Source: Candidatus Villigracilis vicinus (GTDB taxonomy: Bacteria; Chloroflexota; Anaerolineae; Anaerolineales; Villigracilaceae). From it: 64,000 bases of DNA. Below are positions 23,414 through 31,701 of this stretch, in pieces. Made by a program: the position numbers and the translations under genes. Position 1 is the first letter of the stretch; each line of letters opens with the position of its first letter. Below the pieces are notes generated by a model. It saw only the letters and a list, made by a program, of their open reading frames with translations, was not told the DNA's origin and did no database searches. The DNA lies in the NCBI GenBank assembly GCA_016721315.1, contig JADKIL010000001.1, positions 1-64,000 on the forward strand, written 5' to 3'.

Positions 23414-23566
23414 CTATTTTTTCTCGGTGTCCATCGATTCGTAGGTTTCTAGGTCACGTTTGAGGTTGCGATTTCGAATGTACATGCTGAGCAGGTAAAT
23501 GCCCATGGTGATGAAGGATACGACGTAGCCTGCGATCATATAGCCGTCGGTATTAGCGGGTCCCAT
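23414..23566 (-). CDS. ccmD: CcmD-like small membrane protein
   Basis: A 50-residue protein starting at 23566 after GAGGAG. It has one membrane helix (about 8-27, GYMIAGYVVSFITMGIYLLS) followed by a basic cytoplasmic tail RNRNLKRDLE. This size and layout fit CcmD, which stabilises the CcmABC haem-release complex in system I cytochrome c maturation. It is the last gene of the ccm cluster, just after ccmC. CcmD sequences are poorly conserved, so the call rests on position and topology. Confidence 0.75.
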   Translation of the reverse strand: MGPANTDGYMIAGYVVSFITMGIYLLSMYIRNRNLKRDLETYESMDTEKK

Positions 23567-23580
23567 AATGTTTTCTCCTC

Positions 23581-23721
23581 TTACATTGAAACTTTCAGTT
23601 TGAGCTGTTCAACCTTCTCTTCCAGGTCACCCATGCGGACGCGGTGCCACATCAGGTCGATGAAGATGAGAGTGAACGCGCCAATGGCAACGAACATGGC
23701 GGTGAGCATATTGCTGGACAT
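23581..23721 (-). pseudogene. ccmC: C-terminal fragment of CcmC in a shifted frame
   Basis: A 46-codon frame beginning at ATG 23721, one base after the ccmC stop. It encodes a membrane helix (MLTAMFVAIGAFTLIFIDLM) and a coiled tail (VRMGDLEEKVEQLKLKVSM). This is what is missing from the end of the upstream CcmC. Removing one base from the run of four C at 23732-23735 would join the two as Q-G-G-F-D-M, giving a normal-length CcmC. It could instead be a separate small protein made by re-initiation. Confidence 0.65.
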
Positions 23722-23722
23722 A

Positions 23723-24280
23723 TCAAAGCCGCCCCTGTGCTGCGGCGCTCTGATTACCGACGACGACTGGGTGAATGGTGCGAAAGAGACGGATGACCAT
23801 GAAGGTGATCGGAGCGCTCAAGCCGCCAAGCAGCGCATACACGGCGCCGAAGCGGGCGCGCTTTTCGGGGTCTTCCATACCGGCACGCAGCATGAAGTAG
23901 GCGATGTAGATCAACTCGGTAACAGCGGCGGTGGTCAGGCGTGGATCCCATGTCCACCAGGTGTTCCAGGCGGGGCGTGCCCAAATGGAGCCGAGTAGGA
24001 TGGTGATGAAGAAGAACATGGTGCTTACTTCCACGGCGGCAACTTCAATGCGGTCCCACTTCATATCTTTGGTGACGAGATAAATGATGCCTGTCACTGC
24101 GGCGAGGACGAAACCAACCAGCCCGACCCAGGCAGTGCCGATGTGGAAATAAAAGACCCGCTGAACATTGCCCATCACGGCTTCGGTGGGGGCGAAGACC
24201 AGCGCGAAATACGTTGAAACACCAAGCGCGATAATTGAAACAATATCGAGAATGGTGAGCGCAATAGGTTTGGATTGCAT
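23723..24280 (-). CDS. ccmC: Haem export protein CcmC, main part (frameshifted end)
   Basis: A 185-residue product with five membrane helices and the tryptophan-rich haem-handling motif WWTWDPRLT (about 108-116). The conserved histidines are at FYFHIGTAW and RTIHPVV. CcmC loads haem onto CcmE at the outer membrane face. Family members run to about 220-245 residues and end with a sixth helix; here the frame stops at AAAQGRL and the helix follows in the +1 frame. Either a sequencing or assembly error in a GGGG run or a true mutation explains this. The start follows a purine-rich AAAAGGAG. Confidence 0.85.
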   Translation of the reverse strand: MQSKPIALTILDIVSIIALGVSTYFALVFAPTEAVMGNVQRVFYFHIGTAWVGLVGFVLAAVTGIIYLVTKDMKWDRIEVAAVEVSTMFFFITILLGSIWARPAWNTWWTWDPRLTTAAVTELIYIAYFMLRAGMEDPEKRARFGAVYALLGGLSAPITFMVIRLFRTIHPVVVGNQSAAAQGRL

Positions 24281-24415
24281 GGATAAACTCCTTTTACGAT
24301 TTTAGATTGATGATTAAAACTTGGAAAATAAAGCCACAGGATTTGGAAATTTGAAGCAACGCCTCTTGCCTTGTGTTAGGCTGGATTCTGACCATTGGGC
24401 GGTGTGCCGCACTTT

Positions 24416-25105
24416 TTATTCCTCCACCACATAATCGAAGATCATGAACGATGCGGCGATAAAGACCACGTCATATACGATGAGCAGATTGAGCGGTGTG
24501 AGGATCTCTTCAAATGGCAGACCGGCAATGATCCCGCCGCTGGCTTTGACGGATGCCAGCAGAACGGGCACTGCCACAGGAAACAAGAGAATAGGCAGCA
24601 ATACATCGCGGGTACGGGTCTGCACAGACATGGCAGAGAGCAGTGTGCCCACTGAGATATACCCTATGGAACCAAGCAGTAGAACGCCGATAAATTCCAA
24701 TTGGAAGATGCGGGTTTCGTTGTATAGCATGGCATACATCGGCACGACGATGGCTTCCACGATGAGCATGAATGCCAGATTGCTGATGGCTTTGCCAAAG
24801 AAGATCGCGGAACGATCCACGGGGGCGAGCAGGAGACCATCCATGCAGCCACGGTCTTTTTCCACTGCCATGGAGCGGTTAAGTCCGAGTGTTCCGGCGA
24901 AGGCGAAGGTTGTCCATAATACGCCAGCCGTGACAGATTGCCGGACTTTCACATCCAATTCGAGGGCGAAGTTGAAAATGAGAATGACGAGCATGGAGAA
25001 GACCAGCATGGCAGAAAGCAGTTCACGCGAACGGAATTCTGCTGCCAGGTCTTTATGAGCGATCGCCAGCATGGCTTTAAAAAAGGAGGGAGTGGGTTGG
25101 TTCAT
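24416..25105 (-). CDS. ccmB: Haem exporter membrane subunit CcmB
   Basis: A 229-residue protein with about six membrane helices, the permease partner of CcmA. Family features are the N-terminal AHKDLAAEFRSRELL, a mid-protein LGLNRSMAVEKDRGC-DGLLLAPVDRS segment and PLNLLIVYD near the end. With CcmA it powers release of holo-CcmE from CcmC. It starts 63 bp after ccmA, across heptad array E. A 135-bp gap without clear features separates it from ccmC. Confidence 0.92.
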   Translation of the reverse strand: MNQPTPSFFKAMLAIAHKDLAAEFRSRELLSAMLVFSMLVILIFNFALELDVKVRQSVTAGVLWTTFAFAGTLGLNRSMAVEKDRGCMDGLLLAPVDRSAIFFGKAISNLAFMLIVEAIVVPMYAMLYNETRIFQLEFIGVLLLGSIGYISVGTLLSAMSVQTRTRDVLLPILLFPVAVPVLLASVKASGGIIAGLPFEEILTPLNLLIVYDVVFIAASFMIFDYVVEE

Positions 25106-25116
25106 GGGTGGTTTCT

Positions 25117-25172
25117 TTACGGGTTACGCAATACGAAATATGAGATCCGTACTGCGTGATGCGTAATTCATG
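25117..25172. repeat. Heptad repeat array E, over the ccmA stop codon
   Basis: Eight 7-bp units: TTACGGG, TTACGCA, ATACGAA, ATATGAG, ATCCGTA, CTGCGTG, ATGCGTA, ATTCATG. The ccmA stop (25168-25170, minus) lies in the last unit. Confidence 0.8.
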
Positions 25173-25866
25173 CTTCCAGGGCTTTCTTATAGAAGTCGAG
25201 CAGGTTGGAATTCTTGAAGTCATCGCGAGTGCCGGATGCTGAGATGACGCCGCGGGTGAGTACATCAAACCGGGTGGCAAGGTCTTCGGCGCGGGCGAGG
25301 TCATGCGAGGTCATGACTACAGTGCGTCCCTTGGCTGCCACAGAGCGCAGTACCTCATCCAGCATTTCGGAGGCATCCTGGTCGAGCCCGGTGTAGGGTT
25401 CATCGAAGAGCACCACTTCGGGGTCGTGTAAGACGGCGCGCCCAATGGCGAGTCTTTGCTGCATGCCGCGTGAAAAGGTGCGGACGAGGTCGCGGCGGCG
25501 GTGTTCGAGACCGACCATGCCCAATACTTCGGTGATGCGCTCAGATTGGTTCGCCAACCCATACATGCGCGCATAGAATTGCAGGTTCTCTTCTGCGGTC
25601 AGATCGGGGTAGAGCAGCGGCATGTGAGAGACCACGCCCAGCCTTGCGCGCACTTTGGCAGAATCGTTTGGCAGCGAATATCCTGCTACCTTAACGCTCC
25701 CCAGTGAGGGGCGCGAGAGCGAGGCAAGGATGCGCAGGAAGGTGGTCTTGCCCGCGCCGTTGGGTCCGAGCAAGGCGACAAACTCGCCGGGCTGCACGGT
25801 GAAATCCAATCCTTTGAGGATGGTCTTCAATCCAAAACGTTTGATGAGTTTCTTGACTTCGATCAT
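25168..25866 (-). CDS. ccmA: Haem exporter ATP-binding protein CcmA
   Basis: A 232-residue ABC ATPase. Walker A is GPNGAGKTT (34-42), the signature FSRGMQQRLAIGRA lies near 130-143, and Walker B VVLFDEPYTGLDQ near 155. The D-loop and switch His (TSHD) follow. CcmA with CcmB uses ATP to release haem-loaded CcmE in system I cytochrome c maturation. Its place between a cytochrome c gene and ccmB supports CcmA over other ABC ATPases. Confidence 0.92.
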   Translation of the reverse strand: MIEVKKLIKRFGLKTILKGLDFTVQPGEFVALLGPNGAGKTTFLRILASLSRPSLGSVKVAGYSLPNDSAKVRARLGVVSHMPLLYPDLTAEENLQFYARMYGLANQSERITEVLGMVGLEHRRRDLVRTFSRGMQQRLAIGRAVLHDPEVVLFDEPYTGLDQDASEMLDEVLRSVAAKGRTVVMTSHDLARAEDLATRFDVLTRGVISASGTRDDFKNSNLLDFYKKALEA

Positions 25867-25870
25867 GAGA

Positions 25871-25912
25871 AGTTAGTAATTGGTAATTGGGAATTACCCA
25901 TTACTAATTACC
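25871..25912. repeat. Heptad repeat array F, over the cytochrome c gene stop codon
   Basis: Six 7-bp units: AGTTAGT, AATTGGT, AATTGGG, AATTACC, CATTACT, AATTACC. It fills the gap between ccmA and the upstream gene and includes that gene's stop (25904-25906). Confidence 0.8.
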
Positions 25913-27757
25913 CTTTTTTAGCGAACTGGTCAATTCGGCGCGGCGTTTGCTATAGGCTTCGTCCGATATCTTTCCGGTGCGGTGCAGGTCGTCTAGGGCG
26001 ATGATGGCATCCATGATGGATTCAGTGTCTTCATATGCATCATCATCTTCATCGTCTTCTTCACCATCGTTTTCTTCTTTCTTGCGGTCGCGCAGGTACA
26101 TCCACACGCCGGCGAGGATGAGCGTGATGCCCAGGGCGCCAACGCCGATCAGAACGTATTGATTTTGGGTGATGTCCGGCGATTCGGTAACGGTCTCTGG
26201 CTTACCGCTGAGGGTGAACTCAAGAGCTGCATCCTTTGCAACGGGTGAGCCTGTGTAGGTGTGGAAGTTCGCGCCTTGCAGCGACTGAACACCATTATCG
26301 GTAAGGGTTGCCCCTTCAGCTTCCATGCCTTCAGGTAGGAATAGGCTGATGGTGTTGATGGGCAGCAGGGCGGTTTGAATGATCTTTATTTCTTTTGTCT
26401 TTGGAATGGAGGCAAATGCGATTAAGCCGTACGGTTCTTCACTGGGTGGAATGGCAAAGCCATTGTCAGTCGGAACAAATGCTGCGCTGCTGTCGGTGGT
26501 TTCAAAGCCGAGCCCGGTGGCGCCTTCAGGGAAGGCGATGAATGGAATGTTTTTTCCGTCTGTCATGGGGATAAGAACGGTCTTATCGCTGTTATTGGTT
26601 ATGAAATAGACGGCGAAGATTTGCGCTTCTTCACTGGCGAGATCGAAGAATATCTGTAATTCTTCAACTTTTAATTCGCTGGTGTCGTCAGTGGTGGGGT
26701 AGATGATGATGGGTTCAAGCACGAGTTCAGAAACACCCGCAGGTACCACACCAAACCCGGATTGGTAGCTCATGCCATTGACTTCGATCTCAGTCAGATA
26801 GATCTGACTTTCGATGAGTTCAGTTTCAAAGCTATAGCTGCCATCAGGGTTGACTTCCCCTTCTACAGTGAGGAATTCGGTAGGACCGGCGCTGGGGTCG
26901 GTGCCATGATCGAATCCGCGCAGGGTGATCTTCAACCCGGCAGGGAGGTTGGTGCCGGTGCGGTTGTCGACCTGTCCTTTGACTGTGCTGGGCGCTAGGG
27001 CTGCTTCTTCTGTAGCAGCAGGAGTTGCTCCATCGACCGGGGTTCCTTCGGCAGCCGGGGTAACGGCTTCGGCGTTGACAGGCGTTTCAGTGGCTGCAAC
27101 CGCTACCGGCGCGGCGGGAGCGGCAAAGGTCATTGTGCGGATGTAAGCGGCAGCGGCGTAGGCTTCTTCGTCGCTGAATCCGCTTCCAAAGGCGGGGAAG
27201 TTCCCATTACCTTCGCGAATGAATTTCACGATGTCGTCTTCAGATAAAGCAGACATCATTTCCAGATTGGTGAAGGCATCACCGCATTCAGCGCAATTAG
27301 CTTCAACGAGGGTTTTGCCGAGATCGATCTGTTCGTTGGTGGTGTGCAGGGTGAGTGCATATGCCACAACATCCCAACGCTCTTGGTCATTCAGGCTATT
27401 GAAAGGCGGCATGAAGCGTTCGATCCTGCCTTGGGTAACGGTGGCATACCAATTGGATGGGGTTGCGTCGTTGGCGAATTCAGGCAGACCAATGGGAATG
27501 ACCGAAACAGGCAGGTCTTTGCTTTGTGCGCCGTCGCCCAGACCTTTTTCGCCGTGGCAGTCAACGCATTTTTCAGCATAGATGGCTTTGCCGTTCTCAA
27601 TATCCGGCGCCTGGTCGGGGAAGAGCGGTCCGAGGGTGGGAGCGGGAGTGGGGGGGACGTATCCCGGAGGCGGGGTGACATCTGCTGCAAGCGTCATGTT
27701 ACAGGCAGAGAGCAGGAGCGTACCAAGGGCTAAAAGAAGGGTGTGGCGTAATTTCAT
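25904..27757 (-). CDS. Membrane-anchored cytochrome c lipoprotein with a degenerate second haem domain
   Basis: A 617-residue protein from ATG 27757 behind GAGGA. Lipobox LLSAC gives Cys19. The first cytochrome c domain has CVDCH (64-68) and a Met116 ligand in RFMPPF. A second domain has the same fold pattern but CAECG (155-159) with no haem His, and FPAF where a Met ligand would be. A Pro/Ala/Thr linker and a large beta-rich region follow, then a membrane helix near 540-560, an acidic tail and a SHOCT-like end (IIALDDLHRTGKISDEAY). It is probably an electron carrier. It lies inside the maturation cluster it needs. Confidence 0.85.
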   Translation of the reverse strand: MKLRHTLLLALGTLLLSACNMTLAADVTPPPGYVPPTPAPTLGPLFPDQAPDIENGKAIYAEKCVDCHGEKGLGDGAQSKDLPVSVIPIGLPEFANDATPSNWYATVTQGRIERFMPPFNSLNDQERWDVVAYALTLHTTNEQIDLGKTLVEANCAECGDAFTNLEMMSALSEDDIVKFIREGNGNFPAFGSGFSDEEAYAAAAYIRTMTFAAPAAPVAVAATETPVNAEAVTPAAEGTPVDGATPAATEEAALAPSTVKGQVDNRTGTNLPAGLKITLRGFDHGTDPSAGPTEFLTVEGEVNPDGSYSFETELIESQIYLTEIEVNGMSYQSGFGVVPAGVSELVLEPIIIYPTTDDTSELKVEELQIFFDLASEEAQIFAVYFITNNSDKTVLIPMTDGKNIPFIAFPEGATGLGFETTDSSAAFVPTDNGFAIPPSEEPYGLIAFASIPKTKEIKIIQTALLPINTISLFLPEGMEAEGATLTDNGVQSLQGANFHTYTGSPVAKDAALEFTLSGKPETVTESPDITQNQYVLIGVGALGITLILAGVWMYLRDRKKEENDGEEDDEDDDAYEDTESIMDAIIALDDLHRTGKISDEAYSKRRAELTSSLKKGN

Positions 27758-27769
27758 GAATTCCTCGGG

Positions 27770-27816
27770 TGGAGATTGATAAATGCTAATGACCAATCTC
27801 TAATTACTATTTACTT
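27770..27816. repeat. Heptad repeat array G, over the ccmI-like stop codon
   Basis: Units GAGATTG, ATAAATG, CTAATGA, CCAATCT, CTAATTA, CTATTTA and part of the next. It lies between the ccmI-like and cytochrome c genes and includes the ccmI-like stop (27811-27813). Confidence 0.7.
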
Positions 27817-28320
27817 CAACGACTTTCCGCAAGACGGGCAAAAATGATCGGCAACGAGCACAGGTTTACCGCAAGAGGGACAGAACCCGGCAGATTTGCT
27901 TTTGTGCTGTTTGCGGCGCGCGGCGATCATGGCTTCGAGTTCCTCGTCACTAAGTTCGGATGCGTTGGAGGAGGCATCGGCACGTTTGGCGGCAGCGGCT
28001 TTTTCGATGCGTGATTCGGCGTCACGTGCTGAAGAAAGGATCGGTTCGAGTTCATCGAGCTGACGCAATATTTCAGAACCTTTTTTCAACAGTTCAGCGC
28101 GTTGTTCGGGGTAATCCTCGACGGGAATCTTGCCGAGCTTCTGATCGAAATCCAATTCCTGCAGCGCGTTGATGACGCGGTCGCGTTCGGCTTTCAATGC
28201 GGATACTTCGTGCGTTTGGTTGGTGGATGTTTTGCGGGCGCGGGTCATGAACGGCGCATACAGATACATGCCGACTATGACGAGGACTGCCAGTATAAGA
28301 AAGATTGAGCCTAGTTCCAT
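27811..28320 (-). CDS. CcmI-like protein with C-terminal zinc ribbon
   Basis: A 169-residue protein from ATG 28320, behind AGGGG. One N-terminal membrane helix (5-24) is followed by the CcmI hallmark LQELDFDQKLGKIPVEDYPEQRAELLKKG. This resembles the N-terminal part of CcmI, which handles apocytochrome. The C-terminus is a zinc ribbon with Cys147, 150, 161 and 164 (CPSC twice), not part of standard CcmI. It overlaps no neighbour but starts 10 bp after ccmG, so translational coupling is likely. Confidence 0.75.
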   Translation of the reverse strand: MELGSIFLILAVLVIVGMYLYAPFMTRARKTSTNQTHEVSALKAERDRVINALQELDFDQKLGKIPVEDYPEQRAELLKKGSEILRQLDELEPILSSARDAESRIEKAAAAKRADASSNASELSDEELEAMIAARRKQHKSKSAGFCPSCGKPVLVADHFCPSCGKSLK

Positions 28321-28330
28321 TGAAATTCCC

Positions 28331-28900
28331 CTATTCTGCGTTCGCGATAAAAGCTTGGATTTCCGAAATGGATGCAAACGGACCGATCTTGATCTGCCGC
28401 AGAACACCTTCGCGGTCGATCAGGTAGGTTTCGGGCACGCCCATCTGACGGTTAAGAATGCTGGAGATGTTCGATTGCAGGTCGGGGGCATTGGGGAAGG
28501 TGATGGTGAATTTTTTCAAATACCCAAAGGCACCTTCGGGCGTATCCACATAATCAACGCCTACAAAGACCACATCGTTACTGTCTTTATATAACTGCCA
28601 GGCTTCTTCAAGATCGGGCGCTTCCTGTTCGCAAGGTTTGCACCATGAAGCCCAAATATTGATGAGCACAACCTTGCCACGCAGGTCTGAAAGATTCATT
28701 TCGGCAGTGTTGTTGTATTCGTAACCTTCATAATAGACTAATTTGAAATCAGGCACGGGTTTGCCGATCTCTGCCATGGGGCTGCTGGAGCGCTTCAAGC
28801 CGAAGCCTACCAGGGCAAGCAAGCCTGCAAGAAAACCCCAAATGGTGATTTGTGCCCAAAGTGGCACACTACGTTTTGTTTGCGTTGTTGTTTCTGTCAT
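28331..28900 (-). CDS. ccmG: CcmG/TlpA-like thiol-disulfide oxidoreductase
   Basis: A 189-residue membrane-anchored thioredoxin-fold protein. A membrane helix (14-34) leads to an extracytoplasmic domain with WASWCKPC (Cys87, Cys90), the expected cis-Pro (VPETY) and a typical redoxin C-terminus. In cytochrome c maturation it keeps apocytochrome CXXCH thiols reduced together with CcmH. It sits between ccmH and the ccmI-like gene; a palindromic repeat fills the upstream gap. Confidence 0.88.
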   Translation of the reverse strand: MTETTTQTKRSVPLWAQITIWGFLAGLLALVGFGLKRSSSPMAEIGKPVPDFKLVYYEGYEYNNTAEMNLSDLRGKVVLINIWASWCKPCEQEAPDLEEAWQLYKDSNDVVFVGVDYVDTPEGAFGYLKKFTITFPNAPDLQSNISSILNRQMGVPETYLIDREGVLRQIKIGPFASISEIQAFIANAE

Positions 28901-28913
28901 TGCATTCTCCGAG

Positions 28914-28984
28914 CCCTCATCCCCAGCCCTTCCCCGAAGGGGGAGGGCGTTCCCACTCCTTTTGGGAGAGGGTTCGGGTGAGGG
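28914..28984. repeat. Palindromic repeat element (CCCTCA...TGAGGG)
   Basis: A 71-bp element bounded by CCCTCA and TGAGGG with inner hairpins (TTCCCC/GGGGGA and ACTCC-TTTT-GGGAG). It lies between ccmH and ccmG. Similar CCCTCA-type interspersed palindromes are common in bacterial intergenic DNA; a partial relative occurs near 31617-31661. Confidence 0.65.
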
Positions 28985-28992
28985 AGATTTTA

Positions 28993-29484
28993 TTATTTTC
29001 TGTTCTTTAATTCTTCTTCAAGACGCTTGATATATTCATCATCACTGGATGAAGCCCCCGCCTCTTTTTCCATCCCCGCGCCTGCCTCAGCAGATTTGGG
29101 TTTGGTCCATGCCCGGAAGGCGTTGAAAAGCACAACCGCACCCACAAGGATTAACACTGGCGGGATGATGTATACCAGCCAATTGAAGCCGGTGCGCGGC
29201 GGTTCAGAAAGCACACGTGCGCCGTAGTTGGCAACAAAATAGTCCTTGATCTCTTGTTCGGTCTTGCCTTCCGCTAATTGTTGGCGGATCAACTCACGCC
29301 ATTGGCGGCATGCTTCGGTCGGGCAGACATCCAGCGGGGTATTCTCACAGACCGGGCAATATAACTGCTTGGCGATCGCGTTCACTTCATCGTCGGTGGG
29401 AGTGGTATCTTGGGCAAAGGCGACGGCTGTGAATAGACCAGATGCGACTAGTACGAGTGTAAGGGTAAGAAGGAATTTCTTCAT
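28993..29484 (-). CDS. ccmH: Cytochrome c maturation protein CcmH (CycL/NrfF type)
   Basis: A 163-residue protein with a cleavable signal peptide (1-24). The redox motif is LYCPVCENTP (Cys43, Cys46; usual form RCPVCQ), followed by helices ACRQWRELIRQQLAEGKTEQEIKDYFVANYGARVLSEPP, which match the family. One membrane helix (about 110-130) and a charged tail follow. It reduces or holds apocytochrome for haem ligation with CcmF. An extra pair of Cys (DVC, EAC at 54-60) is unusual. Confidence 0.88.
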   Translation of the reverse strand: MKKFLLTLTLVLVASGLFTAVAFAQDTTPTDDEVNAIAKQLYCPVCENTPLDVCPTEACRQWRELIRQQLAEGKTEQEIKDYFVANYGARVLSEPPRTGFNWLVYIIPPVLILVGAVVLFNAFRAWTKPKSAEAGAGMEKEAGASSSDDEYIKRLEEELKNRK

Positions 29485-29501
29485 TGAATTTCTCCGAGAT
29501 A

Positions 29502-29536
29502 GGTCGATGACTTTCGACCTTTGACTCTTTTAGTCT
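29502..29536. repeat. Heptad repeat array H, next to the ccmF stop codon
   Basis: Units GGTCGAT, GACTTTC, GACCTTT, GACTCTT and TTAGTCT. The ccmF stop (29530-29532) is in the last unit. Confidence 0.7.
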
Positions 29537-31599
29537 GCTGCGCTCGTCTGGTGATTTCCAGCGCTCACCTTGCGGCGGACGGGTTCGTCGGCGGGGTCAC
29601 GGTCGGGCCAGGCAGCGAAGATCAAGCCCAGCAGGAAGGTGAGGCTGCCGATCCACAACCAGTTCACCAGCGGGTTGACGTAGATCTTGAAGGTCGCGCC
29701 ATCACTGGAGACGGGCTGCCAATCTACGAGCAGAATGTAGAGATCATCCTTGAGTGTGGCATGCTGACCGGGGATGGTCATATTTTGTTGGGAGTCGAAG
29801 TAATAATCGATGCGAGGGTAGAGTTTTCCAATGAAGATACCGTTCTCATAGATATCCACGACCGAGCGGGTGTAATTGACACCGGCGCCGCCGTCGTCCC
29901 ATGAGGCGAGTTCCTGATATTGAACGGTGTAATCACCAATATTTAATTCTTCACCTGCGGCAATGGTGCCCTGGGTCTGAATCTGGAAGATCTCAATGCC
30001 GAGGATACCGATTGCCATCAACGCCATGCTGACGTGGATGATGTATCCACCGTAGCGGCGGCGGTTGCGTCCCATCAGGCGGGCGAGTGCGAGGAAAAAA
30101 TTCTCGTTCTGGGCTTTCATTCTTGCGCTTGCACCGCGTGCAAATTCATCTGCGGTGGCGAACAACACCAGCGCGATCAGGAAGAACCCGATCAAGGCGT
30201 AGATATTCTGAGTGTAGGTAAAGACCAGCACCACGGTCAGGATGGCTGCGGCAAGTGCAGATTTCCAGATGGCGCGACCAAGTGTCTGGATCGTCGAGTG
30301 ACCCCATGCCGAAAGCGGCGCAATCGCCATCAGGAATAACAGACCTGCAAAGAGCGGACCCGTGGCGCGCTCATAGTAGGGAGGTCCAACCGTGATCTTG
30401 GTTCCAGTGAAGAGTTCCGAAGCCAGCGGTGAGATGACGCCCCAGAAGCAAACGACGAGGATACCCATAAAGAGCAGATTATTAAGAAGGAAGAGCGCTT
30501 CACGCGAGAGCATGGATTTCATTTCAGTCTCACTGCGCATTTCGGGCCAGCGTTTGATGAGCAATGCGATCGAAGCGATTAACGTCAGACTGACGAACGC
30601 CATAAACAATGGACCGATCGGGCTGTTCGCAAAGGCATGTACCGAGGAGAGCACACCAGAACGGGTCAGGAAGGTTCCGAACACAACCAATGAATAGGTC
30701 AGGATAATGAGAATCATGTTCCAGTGTTTGAGCAAGCCGCGCTTTTCCTGGATCATCACAGAATGCAGGAAGGCAGTTCCCGTCAACCACGGCATGAAAG
30801 CAGCGATCTCAACCGGGTCCCAGCCCCAGTAGCCGCCCCAACCGAGTACATCGTATGCCCAGCGTCCGCCTAGCACGAGACCTAGTGAAAGGAACAGCCA
30901 TGCCCATAACGTCCAGCGGCGGGTGATGCGGATCCAACGGTCATCGGTGCGCCCGGTGATGAGGGCTGCCATTGCAAACGCATACGGAATGACGAAAGAG
31001 ACGAAGCCCAAATACAGCATGGGCGGGTGGATGACCATGCCCGGGTGGCGCAGAAGCGGATTCAAACCACGTCCATCTGGCGGGGTGAAGAGTGTTGCAC
31101 CTGCGGCAGGAGAGAACATGCTCGGCACAATTTCGCCGCTCACATTCCAGAAGCGAGTGAAGGGATTTTCGTAAAAAACAACCATTCCAACAAAGAACGC
31201 CAGCGTAATGGATGACACTACGATCACCCACGGCAGGAATTCAATATCACGATCCCATTTGCGGATGGTGACAGCCGAAGTGAACATGGCTAACAACCAT
31301 GCCCAAAACAAAAGCGAGCCTGCCTGTCCACCCCACCATGCGGTGACTCTCAGATAGGTGGGCATGCTTCTGCTTGTCACTTCATACACGAACGAGACGT
31401 CGAAATGATTATTTACCAGTAAATAGATCAGCATCCCCGCCGCAATGGAGAGGAGTGGAAAGGTGAGTAATTGAGCACGTCGCGCACTTTCCACCAGAGA
31501 TGCGGATTTATTTTGAACGCCCAAGAAAGCGGCAATACCGCTGTAGATCGTAACAATAAAACTGACCAGTAAAACGCCATATCCAAATTCTGCAAGCAT
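29530..31599 (-). CDS. ccmF: Haem lyase subunit CcmF
   Basis: A 689-residue protein from ATG 31599, chosen because TAGGAAAG precedes MLAEFGYG. It has about 13-15 membrane helices. The tryptophan-rich WGGYWGWDPVE motif and flanking histidines (HPGMVIHPPMLY, TAFLHSVMIQEKRG) bind haem at the outer face. CcmF joins haem from CcmE to the CXXCH of apocytochromes. The length is normal. It is the second gene of the cluster after ccmE. Confidence 0.93.
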   Translation of the reverse strand: MLAEFGYGVLLVSFIVTIYSGIAAFLGVQNKSASLVESARRAQLLTFPLLSIAAGMLIYLLVNNHFDVSFVYEVTSRSMPTYLRVTAWWGGQAGSLLFWAWLLAMFTSAVTIRKWDRDIEFLPWVIVVSSITLAFFVGMVVFYENPFTRFWNVSGEIVPSMFSPAAGATLFTPPDGRGLNPLLRHPGMVIHPPMLYLGFVSFVIPYAFAMAALITGRTDDRWIRITRRWTLWAWLFLSLGLVLGGRWAYDVLGWGGYWGWDPVEIAAFMPWLTGTAFLHSVMIQEKRGLLKHWNMILIILTYSLVVFGTFLTRSGVLSSVHAFANSPIGPLFMAFVSLTLIASIALLIKRWPEMRSETEMKSMLSREALFLLNNLLFMGILVVCFWGVISPLASELFTGTKITVGPPYYERATGPLFAGLLFLMAIAPLSAWGHSTIQTLGRAIWKSALAAAILTVVLVFTYTQNIYALIGFFLIALVLFATADEFARGASARMKAQNENFFLALARLMGRNRRRYGGYIIHVSMALMAIGILGIEIFQIQTQGTIAAGEELNIGDYTVQYQELASWDDGGAGVNYTRSVVDIYENGIFIGKLYPRIDYYFDSQQNMTIPGQHATLKDDLYILLVDWQPVSSDGATFKIYVNPLVNWLWIGSLTFLLGLIFAAWPDRDPADEPVRRKVSAGNHQTSAAD

Positions 31600-31616
31600 A
31601 TTAACTTTCCTACTAT

Positions 31617-31661
31617 TCTCCCCCTTTTCTCTGATTAAGGATGGGGGTGAGGATGGGGTGA
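31617..31661. repeat. Partial palindromic repeat element
   Basis: A C-rich then G-rich stretch (CTCCCCCTTTTCTC ... GGGGGTGAGGATGGGG) related to the 28914-28984 element, in the ccmE-ccmF gap. Confidence 0.45.
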
Positions 31662-31667
31662 AATAAA

Positions 31668-31696
31668 ACCTGATGGATAGAACACCCATCAGGTTA
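31668..31696 (-). terminator. Hairpin after ccmE
   Basis: A 10-bp stem (31668-31677 with 31687-31696) with a 9-nt loop and TTTATTT on its minus-strand exit. It may partly terminate or attenuate transcription between ccmE and ccmF. Confidence 0.65.
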
Positions 31697-31701
31697 ATTG
31701 G

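Noticed and set aside
24281..24415. Gene or element between ccmB and ccmC
   Set aside because: Only a possible short heptad-like stretch near 24305-24325; nothing firm.
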